This document shows, piece by piece, positions 17,086-24,890 of a stretch of DNA of 64,000 bases (position 1 is the stretch's first letter; every line of letters begins with the position of its first letter). Below the pieces are notes generated by a model that was not told where the DNA came from, ran no database searches, and saw nothing but the letters and a program-made list of their open reading frames with translations. The stretch lies in NCBI GenBank assembly GCA_034423115.1, contig DAOUJD010000063.1:112284-176283 (forward strand), given 5' to 3'. Position numbers and translations under genes: made by a program. This DNA comes from Bin87 sp034423115 (lineage in GTDB: Bacteria; Chloroflexota; Dehalococcoidia; Lucifugimonadales; UBA3495).

Positions 17086-17945
17086 CCGGAGGGTCTCCAA
17101 TCGCGCACGATGGTGTCAGTCATGCGGGCAACGCGCACCATTTCTTTGACGTCGTGGACGCGCACGATATCGGCTCCGCCGGCGATGCTCATGGCGACGG
17201 CTGCGGCGGTACCTTCAAGCCTTTCTTCTGGCGGCAGGTTGAGGATGCGGCCGATGGTGGACTTGCGGGACACTCCCAAAAGGAGCGGGTAGCCCATCTC
17301 GCGAAACTCGGGCAGCCGCCGGAGCAGTTCCAGGTTGTGGTCGGCTGTCTTGCCGAAACCGATGCCGGGGTCGAGGATGATGTTGTGGCGGACGATTCCG
17401 GCGGCCTGGGCAATGCCGGCGATTCGGGTGAGGCTCGCGATAACGTCGGGCACCAGATCGTCGTATTGGGTTCCACTCTGGTTGTGCATCAGGATGGCTG
17501 GCACGCCCGCCGAGGCGATGGTTGGGGCCATGTTGCCGTCGGCGAGGCATCCCCAAACGTCGTTGACCATGGATGCGCCGGCGGCGATGGCGCGACGGGC
17601 GACGGGGGCCTTGTAGGTGTCCACGCTGACCGGGATGCTGACGGCGTCGCAGATGGCGGAGAGCGTCGGGATCAGGCGGTCTATCTCGGCGGCCGCCGAG
17701 ATGGGTTGGTTGCCCGGGCGGGTGGATTCAGCGCCCACATCAATGATGTCTGCGCCGTCAGATTCCATGCGCTGCGCCAATGCGACCGCGGCCTGGGGAT
17801 CGTTGGCAAGACCGTCGCCGGAGAACGAGTCGGGCGTCAGGTTGATGATGCCCATGACGTAGGTGCGCGGCCCCCACACCAGCGGCTCACCGTTGGACAC
17901 GGTCAGCGCGAGGTCGGGTTCATGGTTCGTGCTATGGGACGACAA
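17067..17945 (-). CDS. folP: dihydropteroate synthase
   Basis: This TIM-barrel enzyme shows the DHPS signatures YVMGIINLTPDSFSGDG, GADIIDVGAESTRPG, SVDTYKAPVARRAIAAGA, LDPGIGFGKTADHN and GVSRKSTIG, ending VRVHDVKEM. It joins 4-aminobenzoate to dihydropterin pyrophosphate in folate synthesis. The open frame reaches a GTG at 18014, but a TATAAT box on the same strand lies at 17993-17988 inside that extension. The start is therefore probably the TTG at 17945 or the GTG at 17900; the latter leaves a usual-length N-terminus. The function is certain; the start is not. Overlaps folK. Confidence 0.9.
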   Translation of the reverse strand: MSSHSTNHEPDLALTVSNGEPLVWGPRTYVMGIINLTPDSFSGDGLANDPQAAVALAQRMESDGADIIDVGAESTRPGNQPISAAAEIDRLIPTLSAICDAVSIPVSVDTYKAPVARRAIAAGASMVNDVWGCLADGNMAPTIASAGVPAILMHNQSGTQYDDLVPDVIASLTRIAGIAQAAGIVRHNIILDPGIGFGKTADHNLELLRRLPEFREMGYPLLLGVSRKSTIGRILNLPPEERLEGTAAAVAMSIAGGADIVRVHDVKEMVRVARMTDTIVRDWRPSGWPNRQ

Positions 17946-17987
17946 GTGGGCGACTCTGCAAACGGCCAGGGGCTGACGGTGGGTGCT

Positions 17988-17993
17988 ATTATA
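17988..17993 (-). promoter_or_regulatory. -10 element for folP-folK
   Basis: TATAAT on the minus strand, in context CCGGTATAATAGC, lies about 45 bases ahead of the TTG proposed for folP. It is in the intergenic space shared with the divergent acyl-CoA carboxylase gene at 18059. Confidence 0.4.
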
Positions 17994-18058
17994 CCGGGCA
18001 TCCGACCGATTCACGTTTTACTTAGGAAAGCCGAACATCGCAACGGCTGGGGGCCGAA

Positions 18059-19639
18059 TTGACCACGACCAACGAAACGCCAATCGAATCAACCGACGAC
18101 GGCAAGCTTGAGCACCTGCTGGAGCTCGGCGAACAGGCCGCGCTGGGCGGCGGACAGCGCCGAATCGACCAGCAGCACCAGCGCGGCAAGAAAACGGCCC
18201 GAGAGCGGCTGGAGCTTCTGATGGATCCCGGTACGTTCACCGAAATCGACCGGTTCGTCACGCACAGGACGACGGACTTCGGGCTGGAGCGGCAGCGGTT
18301 CCTGGGTGATGCGGTGGTGACCGGATACGGCAACGTCGACGGGCGGCAGGTTTTCGCTTACGCGCAGGACTTCACGGTGTTCGGAGGGTCGCTGTCGGAG
18401 GTCGTCGGTCAGAAGATCTGCAAGGTGATGGATTTGGCCGCAAAGACGGGCTGCCCGATGATCGGGATCTGCGACTCGGGCGGCGCGCGCATCCAGGAGG
18501 GGGCGCTGAGCCTGGCGGCTTACGGGGACATCTTCCTGCTGAACACGCTCTATTCCGGCGTGGTGCCGCAGATCTCGGTGATAATGGGGCCGTCGGCGGG
18601 AGGGGCGGTATATTCGCCGGCTATCACCGACTTTATCTTCATGGTGCGCGGGACGGGCCAGATGTACATCACCGGGCCCGATGTGGTGCGTGCGGTCACC
18701 GGTGAGGATGTTACGCATGAGCAACTGGGCGGCGCGGACGCCCACGCTGCCCGCAGCGGAGTGGCGCATTTCGTTGCCGATTCGGAGGAGGAGTGCCTGG
18801 AGGAACTGCGCCGGTTGATTTCGTTTTTGCCGTTGAACAACCTGGATGATCCGCCATCTTACCGTGCTGCCGACCCAGCGGAACGCACGGATGAGGTTCT
18901 GCGCACCATCGTGCCGCCGGAACCCAATCGGCCCTATGACATCCGCGAGATCATCTACCACATCGTGGACGATGAGGACTTCATGGAGGTGCACGCGGGC
19001 TACGCGCCCAACGTGGTGGTGGGCTTCGCGAGGATGGCGGGCCGGACGGTTGGCCTGGTGGGAAACCAGCCGGCGTTCCTGGCGGGGGTGCTGGATATCA
19101 ACGCGTCGGCCAAGGCGTCGCGATTCGTACGGTTCTGCGACTGTTTCAACATTCCGCTGGTGACGCTGGTGGACGTGCCTGGATTCATGCCGGGGACGGA
19201 GCAGGAGTATGGCGGGATAATCCGGCACGGGGCGAAGCTGATCTATGCGTACGCTGAGGCTACGGTGCCCAAAGTGGCGCTAATTACGCGCAAGGCGTAC
19301 GGCGGGGCCTACATCGTGATGAGCAGCAAGCACCTGCGCTCCGACGTGAACCTGGCGTGGCCCAGCGCGGAGATCGCGGTGATGGGGCCGGACGGCGCAG
19401 TGAACATAATTTACCGGGAGGAGATCGGGAACGCGGATGACCCTGATGTCCGCCGGGCGGAGTTGATCGCGGACTACCAGGATAGGTTCACCAATCCTTA
19501 CGTGGCGGCAAACCGCGGGTACCTGGACGACGTGGTTGACCCGGCGGCGACGCGACCGACAATTATCCGGGCACTGGAAATGCTGCAGAACAAGCGGGAC
19601 ACGCTGCCGGCGAAAAAGCACGGCAACATACCGCTATAA
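18059..19639 (+). CDS. pccB: acyl-CoA (propionyl-CoA type) carboxylase, carboxyltransferase subunit
   Basis: The protein has 526 residues in two crotonase-fold halves. The first has RLELLMDPGTFTEIDRFV, GGARIQEGALSLAAYGDIF and GPSAGGAVYSPAITDF. The second has NVVVGFARMAGRTVGLVGNQ, DVPGFMPGTEQEYGGIIRHG, KAYGGAYIVMSSK and WPSAEIAVMGPDGAVNIIY. This is the PccB/AccD5 type that moves carboxyl from biotin to propionyl-, acetyl- or related acyl-CoA. No biotin carboxylase gene is adjacent. TTG start with a G-rich site (CTGGGGG) upstream; no better ATG nearby. Its last codons form a TATAAT box used by the next gene. Confidence 0.9.
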   Translation: MTTTNETPIESTDDGKLEHLLELGEQAALGGGQRRIDQQHQRGKKTARERLELLMDPGTFTEIDRFVTHRTTDFGLERQRFLGDAVVTGYGNVDGRQVFAYAQDFTVFGGSLSEVVGQKICKVMDLAAKTGCPMIGICDSGGARIQEGALSLAAYGDIFLLNTLYSGVVPQISVIMGPSAGGAVYSPAITDFIFMVRGTGQMYITGPDVVRAVTGEDVTHEQLGGADAHAARSGVAHFVADSEEECLEELRRLISFLPLNNLDDPPSYRAADPAERTDEVLRTIVPPEPNRPYDIREIIYHIVDDEDFMEVHAGYAPNVVVGFARMAGRTVGLVGNQPAFLAGVLDINASAKASRFVRFCDCFNIPLVTLVDVPGFMPGTEQEYGGIIRHGAKLIYAYAEATVPKVALITRKAYGGAYIVMSSKHLRSDVNLAWPSAEIAVMGPDGAVNIIYREEIGNADDPDVRRAELIADYQDRFTNPYVAANRGYLDDVVDPAATRPTIIRALEMLQNKRDTLPAKKHGNIPL

Positions 19640-19640
19640 T
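19635..19640 (+). promoter_or_regulatory. -10 element overlapping the stop codon of the carboxylase gene
   Basis: TATAAT in CCGCTATAAT contains the TAA stop of the carboxylase and ends nine bases before the ATG at 19650. The same arrangement recurs at 29251. The leader would be about three bases, effectively leaderless. No clear -35. Confidence 0.4.
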
Positions 19641-19649
19641 GATGCCCTA

Positions 19650-20087
19650 ATGGCGCGGGAGGGAAGCAGCCGGGCGGGATGGATCGGCGTACCGAGCGTT
19701 CCGTTGGAGCGGGCGGCCGAAGCGTTTGCCGCGTTCTATCTGGCGGTATCAGTGGCAATCGCCATTGACGTACTGTTGATTGTCCACAATCATCGGCCTG
19801 CGACTTGGCAATCGACCTCAGAGATGGTCTTTGACGACGGCGGTCAAATCCTGGCCTGGGCGCTTGTGGCGACTTGGCCGATCATGGAGGTGATGAGAAT
19901 GGTATTGGCAGGAATCTGGCGGGATCGTATCAGACGCGAAGCTCGTGAGGAAGGAATCGAGATCGGGGAGGAGCGCAGCAATCGGCGTTGGCGTGAGTGG
20001 GTTCAGCGGCGGGATCAAGCCGCGTCGCGGGGCGAACCCTTTGACGAGCCAATGCCGTATGACACTGAGGACGGCGCCCAAGCTTGA
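19650..20087 (+). CDS. membrane protein with charged C-terminal helix
   Basis: The protein has 145 residues. Two hydrophobic segments (AAFYLAVSVAIAIDVLLIV and ILAWALVATWPIMEVMRMVL) are followed by a highly charged helix (REAREEGIEIGEERSNRRWR) and the ending RGEPFDEPMP. I have the impression that this ending recurs in small membrane proteins of Dehalococcoidia/SAR202 genomes, but I cannot assign a function. The ATG at 19650 is chosen because the frame upstream of it lies inside the carboxylase gene. Confidence 0.6.
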   Translation: MAREGSSRAGWIGVPSVPLERAAEAFAAFYLAVSVAIAIDVLLIVHNHRPATWQSTSEMVFDDGGQILAWALVATWPIMEVMRMVLAGIWRDRIRREAREEGIEIGEERSNRRWREWVQRRDQAASRGEPFDEPMPYDTEDGAQA

Positions 20088-20109
20088 TTGTCATCAGGGA
20101 AACCAAGTC

Positions 20110-20290
20110 TTGATCCTTGAGAGCCTCGTCGTCAAATGGTTGGTCTGGAAAGCGGGCAAGGCCGGATACAAAGCGGGCCGCGCCTTTGCCGAAGGACGCG
20201 CCGACGTTCCGGCGGTGGCCACCGCTCGCTGGAGAAGTTGCTGGACGAACTGGCGCCTATGGAGCCGCACATTGGACTCGGCTCTCGCGC
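20110..20290 (+). pseudogene. possible frameshifted small ORF
   Basis: From a TTG at 20110 the frame reads LILESLVVKWLVWKAGKAGY then KAGRAFAEGRADVP, a plausible short basic helix protein. It then decays into an Arg/Trp-rich run. One base over, near 20220, another frame reads SLEKLLDELAPMEPH, which looks like a natural continuation. This suggests a single-base frameshift in a small gene, or two coincidental frames. The region borders decayed repeat DNA. Confidence 0.2.
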
Positions 20291-20439
20291 GTATCCCCAC
20301 TTTGCGCAACCTGTCACTGCCAGCGCCCACGCCGCCCCAACTCAGGTAGCACAGTCATTCCTGTCGGTGCCAAAACGACCTACCATCGCCCCCCATCATC
20401 ACCCAATTCCCCCAAAAACCCCAGTTCAGACACCCCACG

Positions 20440-20820
20440 CCCAGGTGACACTTCCCCCTTGCTCTAACCCCTACCCCATCCGTACCATATTACCCAACAC
20501 CCCAATTCCAACCCGCCGCCCAGGTCCGCTCGGGGCCTTTCCAAAGTCGCCACACGTCGCGCTCGCACAAATCCCGCTCGTCCTGAGCCTGTCGAAGGAC
20601 CAGCGGGACAGCCTGAGGATGAAAAGTCGCCATACGTCCCGAGACAACCGACCCAATACCCACTTCCAAACACCGCGAACTCCCTCCCACAAATCCGCTC
20701 ATCTGTCCTCCAATACCGCTAAAACCGCCGTCAAAACCCTTCCATCGGCCCCCAATTCAGCCCCACGACCCGCCCAATGCCATACCTGAATTAGCGGAAA
20801 TGAGAGGAAATGAACGGGAA
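20440..20820 (-). repeat. decayed, inverted relative of the 780-bp element
   Basis: Read on the minus strand, this segment matches the non-coding part of the elements at 26041 and 36555. Shared landmarks are three tandem 10-base units (20788-20817: CCGTTCATTT, CCTCTCATTT, CCGCTAATTC), a G-run tract (20749-20775), GGTGTTTGGA-type text, and GGGGGAAGTGTC near 20450. The 110-codon gene and the CAGGGC ends are missing. A truncated CAGGGC mini-element is embedded in it. The bases from 20291 to 20440 hold C-rich low-complexity DNA and nothing else I can identify. Confidence 0.65.
20531..20604. repeat. truncated CAGGGC-type mini-element with REP half
   Basis: CGGGGCCTTTCCAAAGTC (20531-20548) matches the inverted end of the elements at 26851 and 63388 in 16 of 18 positions. 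It is followed by one REP half, TCCTGAGCCTGTCGAAGGA. The second REP half, the right end and the target duplication are not found. Confidence 0.45.
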
Positions 20821-20889
20821 ATCGACCTTCGCAACGGTTTCCGTAAGGCGCTTTCGGAGCCGGCTCAATCCGCCACGGAGTAGCAAATT

Positions 20890-21915
20890 ATGCAATTCGG
20901 CGTTTTCTACCAGATCCCTTGCGGTGAGGGTCAAACTCCCGCCGGGCGTTATGCCGACGTAATGGCGCAGGTGCAACTGGCGGACAAATTGGGCTACGAC
21001 ATGGCGTGGCTGGCAGAGTTGCACTTCGCTCGGCAGTTTTCGGTGATGCCGGCGCCGTTGATGATGGCGTCCGCTCTTTCGCAGACCACCAAGCGGATCA
21101 TGCTGGGCACGGCGGTGAACCTCCTGCCGCTGCATCACCCGTTGCGGATTGCGGAGGAGGTCGCGACGCTGGACGTGCTGTCGGGCGGACGGGCGGTGTT
21201 TGGCATCGGGCGCGGGTCCAATCCGAACCATTACCGAGGATACGGTATCCCAATTGAGGAACGGAACGACCGATTCGTTGAGGGTTTGGATCTTGCACTG
21301 CGAGCGTGGACGGAAGATCAACTGGATTATCACGGGCAGTTCTACCAGGCCGAGGGAATCCGGCTGGAGCCCAAGCCCATCCAGCAGCCCTATCCACCGG
21401 TGTACATCGCATCGAATGGCGCCGACACATTTCCATTGGTGGGCAGCCTGGGGCACAGCATCCTGGTGACGCCGCTGATCATCACAGTGCAGGGCGTGAG
21501 CAACGGGCTGGCGGCATACCGAGAGACCTTGGCTGAGCACGGGCATGATGAGTCCAAAGTGAAGGTGGTGGTCAACGTGCCGGTGTACGTGGGTGAGACT
21601 GTTGAGGGGGCGAAGGCGGATTTCGCGCCCACGGTCGACAACTACCTGGGGACGCTGCGCGGCATGCAGAACAACTCGCGGGGTTCAGGCCGCGCTTTCC
21701 AAATCGAGTACGAGGACTTATACAGTGAGTTGGGTGCGATTGGCACGCCGGAACAGGTCATCGAACGTTTGGAGGGATTCAAGGAACTGTACAATCCGCA
21801 GGAAATCATGTGCTGGTTCAACATCGGCGGCATGTTGAGCAACGAGGAAGTGGAGCGTTCGATGAGGCTGTTTGCGGAAGAGGTGATCCCGCATTTCAAC
21901 CGTGGCGGCGGCTGA
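20890..21915 (+). CDS. LLM-class flavin-dependent oxidoreductase
   Basis: The protein has 341 residues and a luciferase-like TIM barrel. Typical segments are MQFGVFYQI at the N-terminus, AQLADKLGYDMAWLAELHF-like text, GTAVNLLPLHHPLRIAEEVATLDVLSGGR and GIGRGSNP. These use reduced flavin (FMN or F420) to oxygenate or reduce a small substrate, which cannot be predicted here. It stands alone between the decayed repeat region and rarA. Such genes are numerous in Chloroflexota, which fits the proposed host. Confidence 0.85.
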   Translation: MQFGVFYQIPCGEGQTPAGRYADVMAQVQLADKLGYDMAWLAELHFARQFSVMPAPLMMASALSQTTKRIMLGTAVNLLPLHHPLRIAEEVATLDVLSGGRAVFGIGRGSNPNHYRGYGIPIEERNDRFVEGLDLALRAWTEDQLDYHGQFYQAEGIRLEPKPIQQPYPPVYIASNGADTFPLVGSLGHSILVTPLIITVQGVSNGLAAYRETLAEHGHDESKVKVVVNVPVYVGETVEGAKADFAPTVDNYLGTLRGMQNNSRGSGRAFQIEYEDLYSELGAIGTPEQVIERLEGFKELYNPQEIMCWFNIGGMLSNEEVERSMRLFAEEVIPHFNRGGG

Positions 21916-21938
21916 CTGCCTATTCCGGCTGATCAACC

Positions 21939-23297
21939 ATGACCGGCAGGCCCAACACTGGCTCGCTGTTTGAACACGGAGAGCAGCAGTACGCCCGTGA
22001 GAATGCCCCGCTGGCCGAACGGATGCGTCCGGCCTCATTCGACGAGTTCGTCGGTCAACAGCATATTCTGGGCGAAGACAGGGTGCTGCGGCGGGCGATA
22101 GCCAGCGACCGCATCCCGTCAATCCTGTTCTGGGGGCCGCCGGGATCCGGGAAAACTACGCTGGCGCGATTGATAGCGACGCAAACTAGGGCGCATTTTG
22201 AGCCGGTTGCGGCGGTGTCGGCCGGCGTGGCCGACCTGCGCAAAGCGGTGGCAGAGGCGCGAGAACGGCGGTCGTTCTACCAGCAGCCGACCATCCTGTT
22301 CGTTGACGAGATCCACCGTTTCAACAAGGCGCAGCAGGACGTGATTCTCCCGCACGTGGAGGATGGGACGGTCGTTTTCATCGGAGCGACCACTGAAAAT
22401 CCGTCGTTTGAGGTCAACGCTCCGTTGTTGTCGCGTTGCCGGGTGTTCACGCTGAATGCGTTGGATCCTAAGGATGTCGAAGCGATCGTGCGTCGTGCGC
22501 TCAGGGATGAGCGGCGCGGGTTGGGGATGTTGAAACCCCAAATGGAGCCAGACGCCCTGGCGCATCTGGTGAACATCGCCAACGGCGACGCGCGCGTCGC
22601 TTTGAATGCGCTGGAGATGGCGACGGTGGCATGTGAGCCGGCAACCGACGGCCACAGGCAGATTAGCGTTGATGCCGTATCAGATGCTTTGCAGAGACGT
22701 ACCCCCCTGTACGATAAGGCCGGCGACAGCCACTACGACACCATTTCGGCTTTCATCAAGTCAGTGCGAGGATCGTCGCCGGATGGTGCGCTGTACTGGC
22801 TGGCGCGGATGTTGGAATCCGGAGAGGACCCGATGTTCATTGCGCGGAGGCTGGTGATACTGGCGGCGGAGGACATCGGGCTGGCAAATCCGGGGGCGCT
22901 GCCGGTCGCCGTAGCAGCACAGCAGGCGGTGCACTTCATTGGGCTGCCGGAGGGGAGAATCCCGCTGGCCGAAGCTACGGTGTATCTGGCCACGTCGCCG
23001 AAAAGCAACGCAGCCTACATGGCTCTGGAGCGAGCGTTGGAGGACGTGCGGAACGCTCCCCACGAACCGGTGCCGCTGCACCTGCGAAATGCTGTTACCG
23101 GGTTGATGCGGGGAATGGGATACGGCGCAGGGTACAAGTACAGCCACGACTACGAAGGCAACTTCGAACCCCAGGAATACCTTCCTCCGGAACTGGCCGA
23201 CAGACGCTACTACGAGCCGACAGACCAAGGATCGGAAGCGTCGATTGCGGAGCGGCTGCGCCGATGGTGGGGCGATAGCTCGGGTTCAGTCCGCTGA
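21939..23297 (+). CDS. rarA: replication-associated recombination AAA ATPase RarA/MgsA
   Basis: The protein has 452 residues. Walker A is FWGPPGSGKTTLARLI, Walker B is ILFVDEIHRFNKAQQD, and sensor 1 is FIGATTENPSFEVN. Upstream is RPASFDEFVGQQHIL. The C-terminal tetramerisation/helical part has MLESGEDPMFIARRLVILAAEDIGLANP and YKYSHDYEGNF, as in the MgsA/WRNIP1 family. It acts at stalled replication forks with SSB. Starts with ATG 23 bases after the LLM gene. Its 3' end overlaps the convergent arrestin-like gene by 12 bases. Confidence 0.93.
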   Translation: MTGRPNTGSLFEHGEQQYARENAPLAERMRPASFDEFVGQQHILGEDRVLRRAIASDRIPSILFWGPPGSGKTTLARLIATQTRAHFEPVAAVSAGVADLRKAVAEARERRSFYQQPTILFVDEIHRFNKAQQDVILPHVEDGTVVFIGATTENPSFEVNAPLLSRCRVFTLNALDPKDVEAIVRRALRDERRGLGMLKPQMEPDALAHLVNIANGDARVALNALEMATVACEPATDGHRQISVDAVSDALQRRTPLYDKAGDSHYDTISAFIKSVRGSSPDGALYWLARMLESGEDPMFIARRLVILAAEDIGLANPGALPVAVAAQQAVHFIGLPEGRIPLAEATVYLATSPKSNAAYMALERALEDVRNAPHEPVPLHLRNAVTGLMRGMGYGAGYKYSHDYEGNFEPQEYLPPELADRRYYEPTDQGSEASIAERLRRWWGDSSGSVR

Positions 23298-24233
23298 ATC
23301 GTCGATACTCGGAGACGTGTAGACCTGCACCAACTGCGACACGCTGAAGTTGGGGCGCAGGGCGCGATCCACGACGGCGCGAACCTGCCATCCGACGAAC
23401 GTGTGCTGGCCGAGAACCGAGGGCATCAAACGGTCGGGCACGGGCAAACGGAACGGCCACTCAGTCTGCTCCAGCGCATCTTGCAAGGCCGGACGCTGCA
23501 ACACCTGGCTGCTTTCTACGACCCGGGCCTGCTTGTTGCCAGAGCGTTCCCAACGTACCAGTTCCACCCGCAACTCGCGGGCTTTAATGGCTCTCCGCGC
23601 TTCGACGGAGAGGTCGCCTTCAATCACGCCGCCATTTGGGACCAGACCGGAGCGCAACGACAGGTCAAGATTCACCTGACGGAAACCCCGAGCCGCGGTT
23701 GGATGGTCGGGGAGTCGCTCTCCGCCGATGTTGGTGGCATCGGGATGGGCGAAAACCACCAGTTCCTGGCTGCTCTCCCCGACCCGTCCCATGGTCAAGT
23801 TTGCCAGCAGGCCGTCGCGGTTGGGGAGCCAATCAGACTTGGCGAGGATGGACGCAGTCAGTTGCCAAGTTATCTGGGCGTATTTCGCCTTGACGGTGGG
23901 AGGCGCGGGCACGGGGAGCCTGAGCCGCACCGGGTACTTATGGGAGATGCCTTCCTCCAAACGAGTGTCTTCTAGGAATACGTCGTCGACATGATCGGGA
24001 GTGCCGAAACGGGTTCTTCCTCTCCGGCCGGCCATCATCTGGGGTACGGCGTCGCGGGCGGAGTCGATGCGCAGCAGTTCGGTTTGGGCCAAGCGGGCGT
24101 AGCCCACAGAAGCCAGGAAAGACGTCTTGGGCGTTACGGTAATCTCGGCCTCTACCAAATCGCCGGGATACAAGGGCCGAGAGGGAACCGACACCGAGAT
24201 GTCGGCGGAGGGCGATGCGGAGCGACGCAACAT
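23286..24233 (-). CDS. arrestin-like two-domain beta protein, unknown function
   Basis: The protein has 315 residues with no signal peptide or membrane helix. The N-terminal half has LYPGDLVEAEITVTP and HKYPVRLRLPVPAPPT...ITWQLTASIL. The C-terminal half has GGVIEGDLSVEARRAIKARE and WPFRLPVPDRLMPS...FVGWQVRAVVD. The duplicated pattern, in which a strand pair is followed by P-x-(R/F)LPVP and W-x-(L/V)xA, is that of arrestin-fold domains. The family call rests on pattern only. ATG at 24233; a TTG at 24242 is in frame. Probably a cytoplasmic scaffold, but nothing fixes a partner. Confidence 0.5.
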   Translation of the reverse strand: MLRRSASPSADISVSVPSRPLYPGDLVEAEITVTPKTSFLASVGYARLAQTELLRIDSARDAVPQMMAGRRGRTRFGTPDHVDDVFLEDTRLEEGISHKYPVRLRLPVPAPPTVKAKYAQITWQLTASILAKSDWLPNRDGLLANLTMGRVGESSQELVVFAHPDATNIGGERLPDHPTAARGFRQVNLDLSLRSGLVPNGGVIEGDLSVEARRAIKARELRVELVRWERSGNKQARVVESSQVLQRPALQDALEQTEWPFRLPVPDRLMPSVLGQHTFVGWQVRAVVDRALRPNFSVSQLVQVYTSPSIDDSAD

Positions 24234-24290
24234 CGGCGACAACCTGAGTTACACGGCCGATACAAGCATTAGGGAGATCGCAGCTCTTGA

Positions 24291-24881
24291 TCAACTGCCG
24301 CCTATGGCCGCCATTGCCTCCTCGGCAGACACGATGTCGGCCTGGCGGTTCAGGATGCGGGTGATGAGGAAGTCGTGGACGTCCGGCTCGCTGTCGGCAC
24401 AGCAGTCCTCGACGATGTACAACCTATAGTCCCGGTCGGCGGCGAAGCGGGTGGTGGACAGAACCACTCCGCTGGTGGCGTAGCCGAGCAGGATGATGGT
24501 ATCGATGTTGCTGCCGGTCAACGCGACGTCAAGGCCGGTGCCGAACAACGCGTTAACGCGATGCTTGCCCACGACCACTTCACCATCCAGGGGGCGGACG
24601 TCGGGGTGAATCACGTCCAGCGGATCGAAGACGGCCGGCTGCCCGGAAGCCTTACGCGCGCTGAAAGTCTTGTTGCGCTCGCTGATTTCTGGGTAGCCGG
24701 GACGGAACACGGTGGCGCAGTAGCACACCATCAAACCGGCGTCCCGCGCTGCTGCTTGCAGTTCGACGGTGCGGGCGACGACGCCACGTTCAACGGCGTG
24801 GGGCATATTGCCCATAGCATCCGCGTAGAAGTCGGCGATGAGCAGCGCGGTGGTGTCGCGGTTGATGGTGAAATCAGCCAT
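24291..24881 (-). CDS. isochorismatase-fold hydrolase lacking the catalytic cysteine
   Basis: The protein has 196 residues. The fold is marked by TALLIADFYADAMG (Asp17) and VVVGKHRVNALFGTGLD (Lys106), two of the three catalytic residues of the cysteine-hydrolase family. The third, normally Cys in a TNxCVxST-type segment, falls in GYATSGVVLSTTRFAADRDY, where Val139 replaces it. Members without Cys, such as PhzD-type vinyl-ether hydrolases, use the Asp instead. Amidase activity is therefore unlikely, and isochorismate-like ether hydrolysis or another reaction is possible. It follows the threonine aldolase gene by nine bases, probably one operon. Confidence 0.75.
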   Translation of the reverse strand: MADFTINRDTTALLIADFYADAMGNMPHAVERGVVARTVELQAAARDAGLMVCYCATVFRPGYPEISERNKTFSARKASGQPAVFDPLDVIHPDVRPLDGEVVVGKHRVNALFGTGLDVALTGSNIDTIILLGYATSGVVLSTTRFAADRDYRLYIVEDCCADSEPDVHDFLITRILNRQADIVSAEEAMAAIGGS

Positions 24882-24890
24882 GATGAGCCT

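Noticed and set aside
20136..20789. 217-codon frame through the C-rich repeat
   Set aside because: It crosses the decayed element and REP debris. The Pro/Thr/His-rich translation reflects the C-rich repeat, not a protein.
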